A stretch of 64,000 nucleotides of DNA, from NCBI RefSeq assembly GCF_900176145.1, contig NZ_FWWY01000001.1, positions 1,597,819-1,661,818 of the forward strand, in the 5' to 3' direction. The number at the start of each line of letters is the position of its first letter. The first letter of the stretch is position 1. This document shows, one piece after another, positions 8,315-17,191 of the stretch. Origin of the DNA: Sulfobacillus thermosulfidooxidans DSM 9293 (lineage in GTDB: Bacteria; Bacillota; Sulfobacillia; Sulfobacillales; Sulfobacillaceae). The notes beneath the pieces are model-generated. The model was not told the DNA's origin and searched no databases. It saw nothing but the letters and a program-made list of their open reading frames with translations. Position numbers and translations under genes: made by a program.

Positions 8315-9415
8315 ATGAAACGTTGGTATGCGTATCTCATATCTGGAGGGTGGGTCGTAGTACTCGCAGGATGTGGCTTTGGTCACCCTGAGGCCATCAC
8401 CCATAATTCTAAGCCCAAAGCTGTTGTCAGTGAAATCTTGTCGCGGATGTCTTCGTGGCAAAATGTTCGTGCCACGGTGAAGGAGACCCAAATCATCTCC
8501 GCGCACCAGGTTAAGACTTTGGATTATCAAATTACCAGTAATCTGCCAAGCGGTCAATATGTCATCAATCTTTTGGGAAGCCATCCTATATCCATTTATG
8601 TGAATTCCCATGAGACCATTTGGTATCCTCAAAATTCCAAACACTATTCCGTATTCGCAGGCCTTCCGGCAGCCGATGCGCCCTGGACGATTGCCGCGGA
8701 GCTTCCCAATTGGCTTCGTCATAGTCAAGTCCATGGTGTGCGGGTCAAAGGTGACAAGGTCAGTTTAATGATGACCTTGGTGCTCCCGTCTTCTAAGAGC
8801 CCGGCAGATGCCTTGTTAATCTATGATACCGCTACCAATACCCCAGAGTCTTTTAGCATGCAGATCGGCAAAACGAAGATAGCGGAAACGTTTAGCCATT
8901 TTCAGGTTAATCCGAATGTCTCTGCCAGTACATTTTCATTTTCACCGCCCCCAGGAGTAACACCAGCAATTTCATTGACCCAGACCGGAACTGCCTTGAA
9001 TCTGGCCAAAAGTCAACTGAACTTTCCCATTGTCTTACCACCCTCGAGTGCGGGTATGACGCTTGATGCGATTAATACGGGGACGAATGCTCAAGGACAA
9101 CGGGTGGTGATTCTGAGTTTCACGGCACAAGACTCTAGTTCGGTCATTATTACCGAAAAATCGAGCCATCACCCGATCACGGCGTTACCGAACAGCAATT
9201 TAACATCGACGACAGAAAGTGTGGGCTCCTTGACCGTTGTGGTGGCCAATCTTCCGGATAACATGGAAGAGGCGGCTTTTGTGGTCCACAACACCGAAGT
9301 GATTGTGGAGGGTAATGCCTCCACAGTAGACAGTTTGTTAAACCAGTGGGGCAATCTTCCGTCGTTAACCTCATCCGTCCTCCCCAGTAGTGGGAGTACT
9401 CCTAGTTCTCCCTAA
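8315..9415 (+). CDS. Lipoprotein with LolA-like fold (YdcC/DUF4367-type)
   Basis: A 366-residue lipoprotein. The N-terminal signal ends in a lipobox, VVLAGC, so the mature protein should be anchored to the outer face of the membrane by Cys19. The body resembles LolA/RseB-like beta-sheet domains of Gram-positive bacteria: EILSRMSSWQNVRATVKE, then alternating strands such as YQITSNLPSGQYVINLLG. The last third (about residues 250-345) resembles DUF4367, as in Bacillus sporulation-linked YdcC. The protein ends in a Ser/Pro tail. Its role is unknown; lipid or envelope-stress sensing is known for relatives only. There is no clear ribosome site at ATG 8315, consistent with leaderless translation. 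Confidence 0.7.
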   Translation: MKRWYAYLISGGWVVVLAGCGFGHPEAITHNSKPKAVVSEILSRMSSWQNVRATVKETQIISAHQVKTLDYQITSNLPSGQYVINLLGSHPISIYVNSHETIWYPQNSKHYSVFAGLPAADAPWTIAAELPNWLRHSQVHGVRVKGDKVSLMMTLVLPSSKSPADALLIYDTATNTPESFSMQIGKTKIAETFSHFQVNPNVSASTFSFSPPPGVTPAISLTQTGTALNLAKSQLNFPIVLPPSSAGMTLDAINTGTNAQGQRVVILSFTAQDSSSVIITEKSSHHPITALPNSNLTSTTESVGSLTVVVANLPDNMEEAAFVVHNTEVIVEGNASTVDSLLNQWGNLPSLTSSVLPSSGSTPSSP

Positions 9416-9442
9416 AGAGACAAGCTAAGCGACTCTGGGTGC

Positions 9443-9471
9443 CTGACGCCTTAAGCTTGGCATGATACAAT
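9443..9471 (+). promoter_or_regulatory. Promoter for the GHMP kinase gene
   Basis: CTGACG (9443-9448) and TACAAT (9466-9471) are separated by 17 bases, 29 bases upstream of the ATG at 9500. The leader carries the strong AAGGAGGG site. Confidence 0.55.
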
Positions 9472-9499
9472 AAAGGGGAGTTTCAAGGAGGGGGCCCCT

Positions 9500-10426
9500 A
9501 TGAAGCAGGCCGGCTGGGGATTCTCTTCCGGAACATTTGGCGAACTTGTTCAAGGGGTTATTGATGAAACTCCGTTTTTGGTAACAATACCGATCCGGTG
9601 GGGAACCCGGGCCAAATTCATTCCGGGGGAGAATCAGGATGTTGTGGTGTATCCCAGACACCGTAAAAAAGCACAAATTGCTGCGACGTTAGCATGCCGC
9701 GCGTTGAAAAAACCAGGAGGAACATTAAGTATCTCCTCAGTAATTCCCATCGGGAAGGGTATGGCATCAAGTTCCGCGGATATCGTGGCATCTATCCGAG
9801 CTGTGGCTGCCGCCTATGGCCGAACCTTATTGCCATCGATGATTGCGCGAATAGCCGCACAAATTGAACCATCTGACGGCGTCATGTATCCACAGATGGT
9901 TGCGTTTGAACCCGTTAAGGGGATCCTGTTAGAAAAATGGCCTAGGGCTCCTCATGCTGTGATTGTAGGTTTAATCGGGCACGGGCGGGTCAATACCGCA
10001 TTGCATCATCAATCTCGTAAACCGTATTCGCCTGCTCAGCAAACGCGGCTGGCACAAGCCTTGCGCATGGCCAGAGAAGCGGCCTATGCCCATGATGTTG
10101 GGGGACTCGGGAAAGCGGGTCTAATTTCTGCAGAAGTGCAATGGGAGCGAAATCCCCATGATCAGATTCTTGCCCAAGTGATTGAACAAGCGCACCAACA
10201 CGGATGGGGCGTGGTCACGGCACACAGTGGTACCGCACGAGGGTACTTATTTGCGCCGCATGACTTCCGCAGTGGGGCCATTGCGCAGGCAGAACGATTT
10301 CTACGTAGTTTACATAATGGTCCAGTCTTTCGTTTTTGGACCTTGACTCGGTCTATGGCCACACAAGGGCAATTTTCTGTGGCCTTGGAAGACTCTCAAG
10401 GCCAGGAAGATCGGCATGAAGCCTAA
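9500..10426 (+). CDS. GHMP kinase, PduX-like L-threonine kinase
   Basis: A 308-residue GHMP-superfamily kinase. The ATP-binding motif PIGKGMASSSADIVAS lies at residues 83-98. The N-terminal SSGTFGELVQGV and the C-terminal AHSGTARGYLF are typical of the PduX branch, which phosphorylates L-threonine to O-phospho-threonine for the aminopropanol arm of cobalamin. ATG 9500 has an excellent AAGGAGGGGG site. No other cobalamin gene is in the window, so this is an orphan here. Other small-molecule GHMP kinases cannot be excluded, because the substrate pocket cannot be judged by eye. Confidence 0.72.
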   Translation: MKQAGWGFSSGTFGELVQGVIDETPFLVTIPIRWGTRAKFIPGENQDVVVYPRHRKKAQIAATLACRALKKPGGTLSISSVIPIGKGMASSSADIVASIRAVAAAYGRTLLPSMIARIAAQIEPSDGVMYPQMVAFEPVKGILLEKWPRAPHAVIVGLIGHGRVNTALHHQSRKPYSPAQQTRLAQALRMAREAAYAHDVGGLGKAGLISAEVQWERNPHDQILAQVIEQAHQHGWGVVTAHSGTARGYLFAPHDFRSGAIAQAERFLRSLHNGPVFRFWTLTRSMATQGQFSVALEDSQGQEDRHEA

Positions 10427-10462
10427 AAGTCAAGGGTCAAAAGAAAAGGTCAAAGAGGATGG

Positions 10463-10484
10463 CGAAGGCCCGTTTGGGCCTTCG
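10463..10484 (+). terminator. Terminator-like hairpin after the GHMP kinase gene
   Basis: A perfect 9-base-pair stem, cgaaggccc/gggccttcg, with a 4-base loop lies between two convergent genes and is followed by GTTCTATT. The T-rich tail is weak. It may block read-through in both directions. Confidence 0.55.
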
Positions 10485-10519
10485 GTTCTATTAGATACGC
10501 GATCTTTTCTTTGTTCTTA

Positions 10520-11005
10520 CTAAAAGGGAAAGCTCTTGGCATGGTCATCGAAATAGCTCAGGCTAAGACCAAAGGCTAATAGGGCGAGGAGAAAGGTTAA
10601 CGCCGTACTGAGGCCAAAACGTTTCGCAAACAGCCCCGGTGCCAGCATCAGACCATTATTCACCAAAGGACTAATACGGTCGAATAGGGGGAGACCGAAG
10701 ACCATTAATAATACCCATAGTGAGATGCCAAATACCAGACCTTTTTGCCAGAAAGGGCCCTGAAGACGCCAGCCAATCCAATGTTGGTAAATATACGCTA
10801 AAATTGTTCCTAACAGAAGTTCTAAACCAAATCCCAAGATGGTGGCGAGTCGAAGATTTAACGTGAAAAGGCTACCATCCCACAAAGCAACATTGAGAAC
10901 AGGTGCTCCCATCATAGGAGCCGATGCGACCAACGCTTCAAAAAGAATAGTGCCCAGTATGCCCATGATAATGGCCCGGTTAAGATGGTGTGGTAGCTTA
11001 AGCAT
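10520..11005 (-). CDS. Membrane protein of unknown function, about four helices
   Basis: A 161-residue hydrophobic protein with likely membrane segments near residues 11-28, 52-72, 86-104 and 120-148 and short loops; it ends in SYFDDHAKSFPF. The ATG at 11005 has AGGAGGG at a good distance, so the gene is credible. The composition recalls the small YagU/DUF1440-like family of membrane proteins, but no diagnostic motif is visible. It stands alone on the minus strand and is divergent from the MFS gene, sharing a 105-base intergenic region. Confidence 0.6.
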   Translation of the reverse strand: MLKLPHHLNRAIIMGILGTILFEALVASAPMMGAPVLNVALWDGSLFTLNLRLATILGFGLELLLGTILAYIYQHWIGWRLQGPFWQKGLVFGISLWVLLMVFGLPLFDRISPLVNNGLMLAPGLFAKRFGLSTALTFLLALLAFGLSLSYFDDHAKSFPF

Positions 11006-11110
11006 ACTTTGTCCCTCCTAATACAGTCCTTTCTTGAAGGACAGCTCGAAAAAATGTACGCGCTGTCAACCATGGTCATGTACGGTAATTTTCGCTAAGA
11101 AGGGAAACCG

Positions 11111-12334
11111 ATGGAAAAACCCCTTGAGGACGCCCAGAGATTTTTAGGCAAGGTGGACCCCAAATGGTATCTTCTTTGGGCCACGTTATCGCAAACGGGA
11201 ATGACTTTTGTGCAGCAAGGTGTCATTGTCTTAGGATTTTTCTTGGCGGCAAAATACGCCCTAGATTTTCAACAAATTGGCTTGATTACGTCGGCAATGA
11301 GCTTAGGCGTCATGACTAGTATGGTATTTATGGGCATCCTTGCCGATAAATGGGGTCCTAAACGGTTATTGTTCCGCGCAACATGGATCATGGCTTTATT
11401 GGCGTTCGGATTGCGCTGGGTTCAAGGCTTTGTGATGGTGTTGGTGTGCTTCTTTTTACTGGGACTGAGCTTGTCTGCCGTACCGATGTCAGGCAGCAAA
11501 GCCATTTTCACCGCTTTTCAAGGCCGCGACCGGGGAATGCCTATGGGTATCCGGCAAACAGGAGTGCCTTTTGGCGCGGCGCTGGCCGCAGTGATATTAC
11601 CGGTGATGGTCATACATTTCGGATTATCTGCAGTATATTTGTTGTTTATGGCAGAATTGGTGTTATTCAATGGAATCTTTAGCGCATTGATACCTGACAT
11701 TAAACCTGCAGTGCGGAAAACAGGGAAGGAGTCCACCTCTTTTCGTCCGTTGAAATGGCCGGCGGCCGTTTCCTTTTTGATGGTGGCCGGGCAATATTTT
11801 TTAGTGACTTTCACCTTGGAGTATCTACACGATGATCGTCATCTGACCTTGGGTCAAGCGGGTTGGGTTTTGGCCATGGCCCAGATTGGCGGAGGATTGG
11901 GCCGGATTCTCTTTGGTCGAATGAGTGACCGGTTACAGGGGAATCGCCCGCGGGTGATATCTTTCACTGGACTTTTAGCGAGTGCAATGATCGCGGTGAT
12001 TTTACTTTTACCCGCCCATGTTCCTTACGGGGTCATCATGGGAGTTTGGTTTTTAACAGGAATGGGGACGATTGGATGGAATGCCCTGTCTTTGACTTGG
12101 GCGGCGGAATCCGTGCCCTCTCAGCAAGCGGGGTTTGCCATGGGGCTTGTGGGTACGATTATATTTTTGGGATCAGCTATCTTTCCGCCGCTACTTGGAT
12201 CTTTAATTGACTGGACCAAACATTTCACGGCCGCATGGGCGACATTGATGGCTATTTTACTGCTGGCCAGTGCTTTAGCTCGGCATGCGGGAAGACAAAA
12301 TGGGACGCGTTCACGGGTCTCGAACATTTCGTGA
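11111..12334 (+). CDS. Major facilitator superfamily transporter
   Basis: A 407-residue, about 12-helix MFS carrier. The loop 2-3 signature is recognisable as GILADKWGPKRLLF, and the matching loop in the second half is FGRMSDRLQGNRPRV. Helix 5 has RQTGVPFGAALAAVILP, where GxxxG spacing is common in this superfamily. The sequence is nearest the nitrate/cyanate-like and hexuronate-like MFS_1 carriers in general feel, but the substrate cannot be deduced. A moderate AAGGGA ribosome site precedes ATG 11111. It is followed by 150 bases without a gene and then an oxidoreductase gene; no shared pathway is evident. Confidence 0.8.
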   Translation: MEKPLEDAQRFLGKVDPKWYLLWATLSQTGMTFVQQGVIVLGFFLAAKYALDFQQIGLITSAMSLGVMTSMVFMGILADKWGPKRLLFRATWIMALLAFGLRWVQGFVMVLVCFFLLGLSLSAVPMSGSKAIFTAFQGRDRGMPMGIRQTGVPFGAALAAVILPVMVIHFGLSAVYLLFMAELVLFNGIFSALIPDIKPAVRKTGKESTSFRPLKWPAAVSFLMVAGQYFLVTFTLEYLHDDRHLTLGQAGWVLAMAQIGGGLGRILFGRMSDRLQGNRPRVISFTGLLASAMIAVILLLPAHVPYGVIMGVWFLTGMGTIGWNALSLTWAAESVPSQQAGFAMGLVGTIIFLGSAIFPPLLGSLIDWTKHFTAAWATLMAILLLASALARHAGRQNGTRSRVSNIS

Positions 12335-12544
12335 CGGTTATGTAGGATCCTTCTGATCTGAGAGTTTTGTATACTACAGGAGACATCCCAAAATGTTAAG
12401 AAATGATCTTTTGAAATTTATTGATAGAGGAAAACGGCCAAGATCCGATAAGGCGATAGAGAAAGCCTAGAGGGTCAACAGTACATAATGCTCACAGAGC
12501 TAGAACCTGAAAAACCTAAAGAAACTAAAGGAGTGAAGTTTGCT

Positions 12545-13519
12545 ATGATCCGTTGGGGAATTCTCGGAACCGCGGGTATTGTAAAGAGCGCCTTTTTACC
12601 CGCACTGCATGAAACGCGAACTGGCGTGGCATGGCATATTGGCAGTCGCGATTTAGCCCGGGCAGAACAGTTTGCCAAGGACTACAATGTGGCTCGTGCG
12701 AGTGGCAGTTACCAAGCGGTTTTAGACGATGATCAGGTCGATGCCATTTACATCCCCTTACCCAATCACTTGCATTACGAATGGACATTAAAAGCTTTAC
12801 AAACAGGTAAGGCCATTTTATGCGAAAAACCATTAACCGGATCCTTGGCCCAAACGCAAGAAATTATCGAACGCGCACAACAGCGGCATGCTTTATTATG
12901 GGAGGCGTACGCATTTCAATTCCAGCCTCAGTGGCAACGAGTAGAAGAGCTGATTCGCCAAGGAGCGATTGGTGCTCCCCAAGAGATTCATGGAACCTTC
13001 AATACGGTGCTGGCGCGAACTGATGATGTCCGTTGGGTGAAAGCTTTTGACGGGGGTGCCTTCAATGATTTAGGTTGTTATCCCGTCCACATTACCTCGC
13101 TCCTATTGAAGGACACACCTCATCAGGTAATCGCCCAAGCCCTGATGAAAGGCGAGGTAGACGGCGCGATGTGGGGGATGTTGACCTATCCTGATCAGGT
13201 CCAGCTGATGATGAATGTCTCCTTTTTCCGCCGTTATGATACTTTTACCCGCTTTGTGGGGACGGAGGGGGAAATTCGGATTACGAAAATGTATCATCCA
13301 GGCGCCCGCGACGCTATTGAATGGCGGCAAGGGAATCGAGTTATCTACGAATACCCCATGAAAGGACAATTGCCCTTTACGGATATGCTTTCCCACATTC
13401 ACCAGGTCCTTCGCCAAGAATGTCAACCGGTTCAATTAGTGACAGACGTTGGCTTACCGACTGCACAAACGATGGAACTGGTGCGTAGGTCATGGCACGA
13501 ACTGCCGAGTTTTGCATGA
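12545..13519 (+). CDS. Gfo/Idh/MocA-family NAD(P)-dependent oxidoreductase
   Basis: A 324-residue dehydrogenase. The N-terminal nucleotide-binding motif is WGILGTAGIVKSAFLPAL. The conserved IPLPNHLHYEW and the catalytic-lysine motif CEKPLTGS follow. A second conserved region near residue 180, AFDGGAFNDLGCYPVH, carries the usual D-x-G-x(3)-D-x-G-x-Y/H pattern. Members oxidise sugars, inositols or dihydrodiols. ATG 12545 is preferred because the fold begins there and AAAGGAG lies upstream; GTG 12533 and ATG 12488 are in frame. It lies 8 bases from the convergent glycosyltransferase gene. The substrate is unknown. Confidence 0.82.
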   Translation: MIRWGILGTAGIVKSAFLPALHETRTGVAWHIGSRDLARAEQFAKDYNVARASGSYQAVLDDDQVDAIYIPLPNHLHYEWTLKALQTGKAILCEKPLTGSLAQTQEIIERAQQRHALLWEAYAFQFQPQWQRVEELIRQGAIGAPQEIHGTFNTVLARTDDVRWVKAFDGGAFNDLGCYPVHITSLLLKDTPHQVIAQALMKGEVDGAMWGMLTYPDQVQLMMNVSFFRRYDTFTRFVGTEGEIRITKMYHPGARDAIEWRQGNRVIYEYPMKGQLPFTDMLSHIHQVLRQECQPVQLVTDVGLPTAQTMELVRRSWHELPSFA

Positions 13520-13527
13520 TCGTTTGC

Positions 13528-14439
13528 CTAACATAGGAGACTGACCCTGGGACCCGCATCCCGGTCTCTTTTGGCTTGATGGTACCCTTGCCAAAAGGCC
13601 CGGCGACGTTCAGAAAAATAACCGCGTTTTAGACTGGCTTTCACCACCCGTGAGGCATAAAGTCTGGCGATCCAGAGAAATTGTTGACCTATTGAGAGGT
13701 TAAATAAGGCAAATCGCCAGTCATTGAGCATGATATCGGATTCCACAGCGATCGATTCGTCACGGGTACCTCCATGAGGTGCCGACAAGTGATAAAGCCA
13801 GGCTTTGTGATTAAACCAAATCGCATAGCCGGCTTTTTTAATTCGAAAAGAAATATCGGTATCTTCGCGAAATGCAGAACGGGTATAGCGCTCATCGAAT
13901 CCGCCAACATGGAGTAGGGCACTCTTGCGAAATGCCATATTGCATCCCCGGACGCTATAGGCAGCAGCGGAAAAATCGGATCCAAAACCGGGTTCGCGCA
14001 TCCCACAGTAGCCCATCCATCCGATGTGACGGCGAACGGTCAACGGTGGTTTCCCAGGTTCTAAGACCCGTCCTGCGGCAGCGCCAACATGAGGATTTTG
14101 CAGAAAAAGACTGACATGCCACCTAAGAAATTGCCGATCAGGAATTTGAACATCGTCGTCAACAAAGATGATGAGACTTCCCCGGCTCTTAGTGATTCCC
14201 ACATTACGGGCTCGGGTCAGTCCTGGTTTTGGCGTTTGAATCCAGCGGAGTGCGTGGGTTTTATGCCAAGTTTCAAGCATATCATGGACAGCACGACTAT
14301 GGCACGGATCTTGATCAATCACCAAGATTTCGTAAGATGGATAATCTAAATGGATTAAATCGGTGATCGTGTTGACCAAACTGTCATCCCGGTGGTAGGT
14401 TGCAATGATTATCGACACAAAAGGCAAAGATTCCATCAT
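13528..14439 (-). CDS. Family 2 glycosyltransferase
   Basis: A 303-residue GT-A glycosyltransferase. It opens with PFVSIIIATYHRDDSLVN. The region LTRARNVGITKSRGSLIIFV leads to the DDD of VDDDVQIPD, which binds the metal-nucleotide complex. GCNMAFRKSALLHVGGFDERY is the acceptor-side signature and FREDTDISFRIKKAGY holds the ED motif near the catalytic base. There is no membrane segment. Such enzymes transfer a sugar from a nucleotide donor to a glycan or lipid-linked acceptor. It is near a second GT2 gene on the same strand (15371-16252) but separated from it by a TetR gene. Donor and acceptor are unknown. Confidence 0.85.
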   Translation of the reverse strand: MMESLPFVSIIIATYHRDDSLVNTITDLIHLDYPSYEILVIDQDPCHSRAVHDMLETWHKTHALRWIQTPKPGLTRARNVGITKSRGSLIIFVDDDVQIPDRQFLRWHVSLFLQNPHVGAAAGRVLEPGKPPLTVRRHIGWMGYCGMREPGFGSDFSAAAYSVRGCNMAFRKSALLHVGGFDERYTRSAFREDTDISFRIKKAGYAIWFNHKAWLYHLSAPHGGTRDESIAVESDIMLNDWRFALFNLSIGQQFLWIARLYASRVVKASLKRGYFSERRRAFWQGYHQAKRDRDAGPRVSLLC

Positions 14440-14494
14440 TCCGGTTTCACACCTTACTGTCTAATATCGAACGAGCGTTTTCATGAACAATCTA

Positions 14495-15115
14495 TTACGG
14501 TGATGGACATTCTGGCAGAGGGGTTAACAGGGCGAGGAGATTTTGCGTGACATCATGGGCCGACCAGGGGAGAATGCCTTCAACGTGCCACCGGGTGACT
14601 AAAGCAAACAGCAGACCAAGGCATGTTTGTCCCAAAAATTCTGCAGGCAAATCATGGCGAAACTGTCCAGCATCTTGTCCTTCTCTAATAATATGGGTCA
14701 TTTGACCACTCATCACTGTGGTTAACTGGTCATGCAATAACGCCCGAACTTCGGCATGTCTTTCGGTATGCGCGAGCATTTGAAACAATATCGCACGATT
14801 GAGGGGATCAGCGTAAACCGAAAAATACCTCTCAACAACGGCTGCAATGGCTTGTGGTGATGCGACATCACCCGAATGGGGCGGCTTTGTGCTTAAGACC
14901 TCTTGCACTTGAGCTAAGGGAGATGCACTTTTGATGACTTCCAAAAAGAGACTCTCTTTATCCTTGAAATACCAAAAAATGAGACTTGTGGTTGAGATCC
15001 CGGCGGCCGACGCAATTTCCTTAATGGATGCTTGAAATCCCTTTTGGGAAAATACCTGTTTGGCTCCTTTTAGGATTTGGGCTTTAGTGTGCAGATCTTT
15101 GGCCACTGTTGACAA
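14495..15115 (-). CDS. TetR/AcrR-family transcriptional regulator
   Basis: About 206 residues. The N-terminal helix-turn-helix is clear: AQILKGAKQVFSQKGFQASI, then IKEIASAAGISTTSLIFWYF, followed by KDKESLFLEVI, the standard TetR_N pattern. The C-terminal half is helical and would bind a small ligand. The start is ambiguous. The longest frame begins with GTG at 15163 with no ribosome site, whereas GGGAGGG inside that frame lies just before TTG 15115 and GTG 15106, so a start at 15115 (or 15106) is preferred. Neighbours are two glycosyltransferases, and no efflux gene is adjacent, so its target is unknown. The 200 bases upstream show no obvious palindromic operator. Confidence 0.8.
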   Translation of the reverse strand: MSTVAKDLHTKAQILKGAKQVFSQKGFQASIKEIASAAGISTTSLIFWYFKDKESLFLEVIKSASPLAQVQEVLSTKPPHSGDVASPQAIAAVVERYFSVYADPLNRAILFQMLAHTERHAEVRALLHDQLTTVMSGQMTHIIREGQDAGQFRHDLPAEFLGQTCLGLLFALVTRWHVEGILPWSAHDVTQNLLALLTPLPECPSP

Positions 15116-15370
15116 TAACCCTCCCTGATGAGATTTGTCGATGCGATTGTGATATGCCATCACGTTGATTGTCGTTATCCGGTCATCAGCTCACTCCATG
15201 TCATTTACCGCGTCGACACAATAATGGGTTACTCGGGCATTATACCAAAGCTCGTAGCCCAGATTGTTATGGTTAAGATAATCCTTCGTCATGATGAGAG
15301 ATGATGAGATGCATTGCGTGTCCGCGCCTCATACAATGATGTGAGTTTTCCAGTCATCACGTCTGTGGTT

Positions 15371-16252
15371 TTAGACAATATGATTTTTCCGGTGACGGCG
15401 GCGGAATTGCCGTGCCGCATTGACGGCAATAGGATCACGAACCAAATAGTTTAAGCCCTTTACGAGATGGCGAAGGTTCTTTGCTCGTAATCCCTGCACA
15501 ATATGATCCCAGCCGATACGCCCTTTATAGAGACGTTGATCCCACTTTGTCAGTTGCAAACGGGGAAACCAGTGTTCAACGATGTATTCTTCGCTTTGGG
15601 CCATAATATGTTTACGGTGATGAGCTCCGGCGGCATGGTCATAATAATCGAGAAGTATTTCATCGGTATAAGTGGCTTGATAGCCTAGGGACAATATGGC
15701 TAACCATAGAAGCCAATCATCGGCACCGGGATAAGGAAGGTCTATAGTCCAATTTAATTTTTCTAACGCATCGCGGCGGATCAAGACTTGACTCGGTGAA
15801 ATCAGCTGGTTAGCTACCTTTAAGTCGGCTAACAATAAATTAGGTCGGCGATCTTGGTACAACACATAGTTCCCGTGAACACCCATGACGCGCGCATTAC
15901 AGGCAACAAATCCCACGGTCTGATCTTGCATGAGGATAGTCGTAAGATGAGATAAAAATTTTGGATGCCACGCATCATCCTGGTCCAAAAACGCGCAAAA
16001 TTCCACGGTGCTTGGAAGCTGAGACAATCCAACCCAGCGTGCGTAAAATACCCCGTGATTGTCCGGGAGTTTTACATACTGAACAGGATAACCGGCAATA
16101 AGGCTTTCCACATCTTCAGGTTCCGGGGTCCCATCTTCAATAATCAAAACATTTAAACGTCCTGACACATCTTCTTGCGCAAAGACGCTGTCTAATGCCC
16201 GTTTGATGAACGACCGGCCAAAATAAACCGGAATAACGATACCATAATTCAT
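15371..16252 (-). CDS. Family 2 glycosyltransferase
   Basis: A 293-residue GT-A enzyme beginning MNYGIVIPVYFGRSFIKRAL. The metal-binding motif is in EFCAFLDQDDAWHPKFL, and PYPGADDWLLWLAILSLGYQ is the typical acceptor-side region. The start is ATG 16252, with GGAG 7 bases upstream. The longer frame to 16312 has a non-conserved 20-residue extension and is rejected. The C-terminus is basic (RQFRRRHRKN) and could touch membrane phospholipid. It is monocistronic. Donor and acceptor are not predictable. Confidence 0.83.
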   Translation of the reverse strand: MNYGIVIPVYFGRSFIKRALDSVFAQEDVSGRLNVLIIEDGTPEPEDVESLIAGYPVQYVKLPDNHGVFYARWVGLSQLPSTVEFCAFLDQDDAWHPKFLSHLTTILMQDQTVGFVACNARVMGVHGNYVLYQDRRPNLLLADLKVANQLISPSQVLIRRDALEKLNWTIDLPYPGADDWLLWLAILSLGYQATYTDEILLDYYDHAAGAHHRKHIMAQSEEYIVEHWFPRLQLTKWDQRLYKGRIGWDHIVQGLRAKNLRHLVKGLNYLVRDPIAVNAARQFRRRHRKNHIV

Positions 16253-16490
16253 GAATTCACTCCATGTCGGGTGCTCTAAGAGTATATGGTCACATGGGCT
16301 GCGTTGGTACATGGTGGCGCAGAGAATAATTGTGTGCTAGCATACTGACGCACCCCATTCAACTCTCCACTTTGCGGGGCCAACCGAGCTTTTTGACAGG
16401 TGAGATTAATGCCCAGTCAATCGCCTGGCCTTCGTCCTGAAATTAGCTGGGATTAGTATTTGTCTGTTGATAAAGGTCCGTCAATCGCTC

Positions 16491-16934
16491 TCAATCTCTA
16501 TGGAGATTTTGTGTATCCGTAACGTGTTGTAAAAACCGCTGTAAGGCCTGGGTAAATTCGACACGTTCTTGAGGTGTCATCCGTTTTATTCCCATTGCTG
16601 CGGGACTATCTAAGAAAAAGTCCAAATGCGAAAGCATGTCTTCAGCTTCCTCGGTTAAAGTCAAAACAATGCGGCGTCTGTCATGTTTGTCGTTTTGTCT
16701 TTTGACCCAATTTTCTGTTTCCAGACGTTCAATCATGCGGGTGAGTGACGTGGCCCGAATTCCTAAGGATTTGGCTAATTCTCCAGCCGTTTGGTCACCA
16801 GAGCGTAACTGAAACAAACAACGGATTTGCGCAAGGCTCAGTCCATATTCGGTGCGCAATTCATTTAACAACGGTTCAGCAGTGAGTACCGCATCAAAAA
16901 ACACACGTAAAGCAGCTTTCACATCGTCTTCCAC
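16491..16934 (-). CDS. MarR-family transcriptional regulator
   Basis: A 147-residue winged helix-turn-helix protein. The DNA-binding region is QIRCLFQLRSGDQTAGELAK then SLGIRATSLTRMIERLE, and the wing contains KRQNDKHDRRRIVLTLTEE, all typical of MarR. GTG 16934 follows AAGGAG at 8 bases. It stands alone, with 178 bases free of genes downstream to 16313 and about 250 bases before the next plus-strand gene. MarR proteins often repress a neighbouring efflux or stress gene, but the divergent neighbour here is the murein hydrolase gene at 17192. Ligand unknown. Confidence 0.85.
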   Translation of the reverse strand: MEDDVKAALRVFFDAVLTAEPLLNELRTEYGLSLAQIRCLFQLRSGDQTAGELAKSLGIRATSLTRMIERLETENWVKRQNDKHDRRRIVLTLTEEAEDMLSHLDFFLDSPAAMGIKRMTPQERVEFTQALQRFLQHVTDTQNLHRD

Positions 16935-17191
16935 GGTCTAGTCTCCTTAGCATCATCACTTGTAATTTTGGCCGAAGGCCGAGTATTCCCTTGTTCCTAT
17001 TATGTTTTGACACAGTTCGACGGCAATACCAGAAAAACCTGGAAAATGATCGATATCCTAGCAGTTTAGCAGGAAAAAGAGCATGTATCGCGAATATATT
17101 ATGGCAGTGTGGCAGTGCGCAAGAAAGAATTTAGGCAGGATTCGATTTTTTCTGCGAGCTGCCGGTAGGAGAAGGAGGGGTTTTTGGACGC

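Noticed and set aside
8222-8734. 170-codon minus frame over the lipoprotein gene start
   Set aside because: Covers the divergent promoter region and the lipobox gene; no family motif and no ribosome site.
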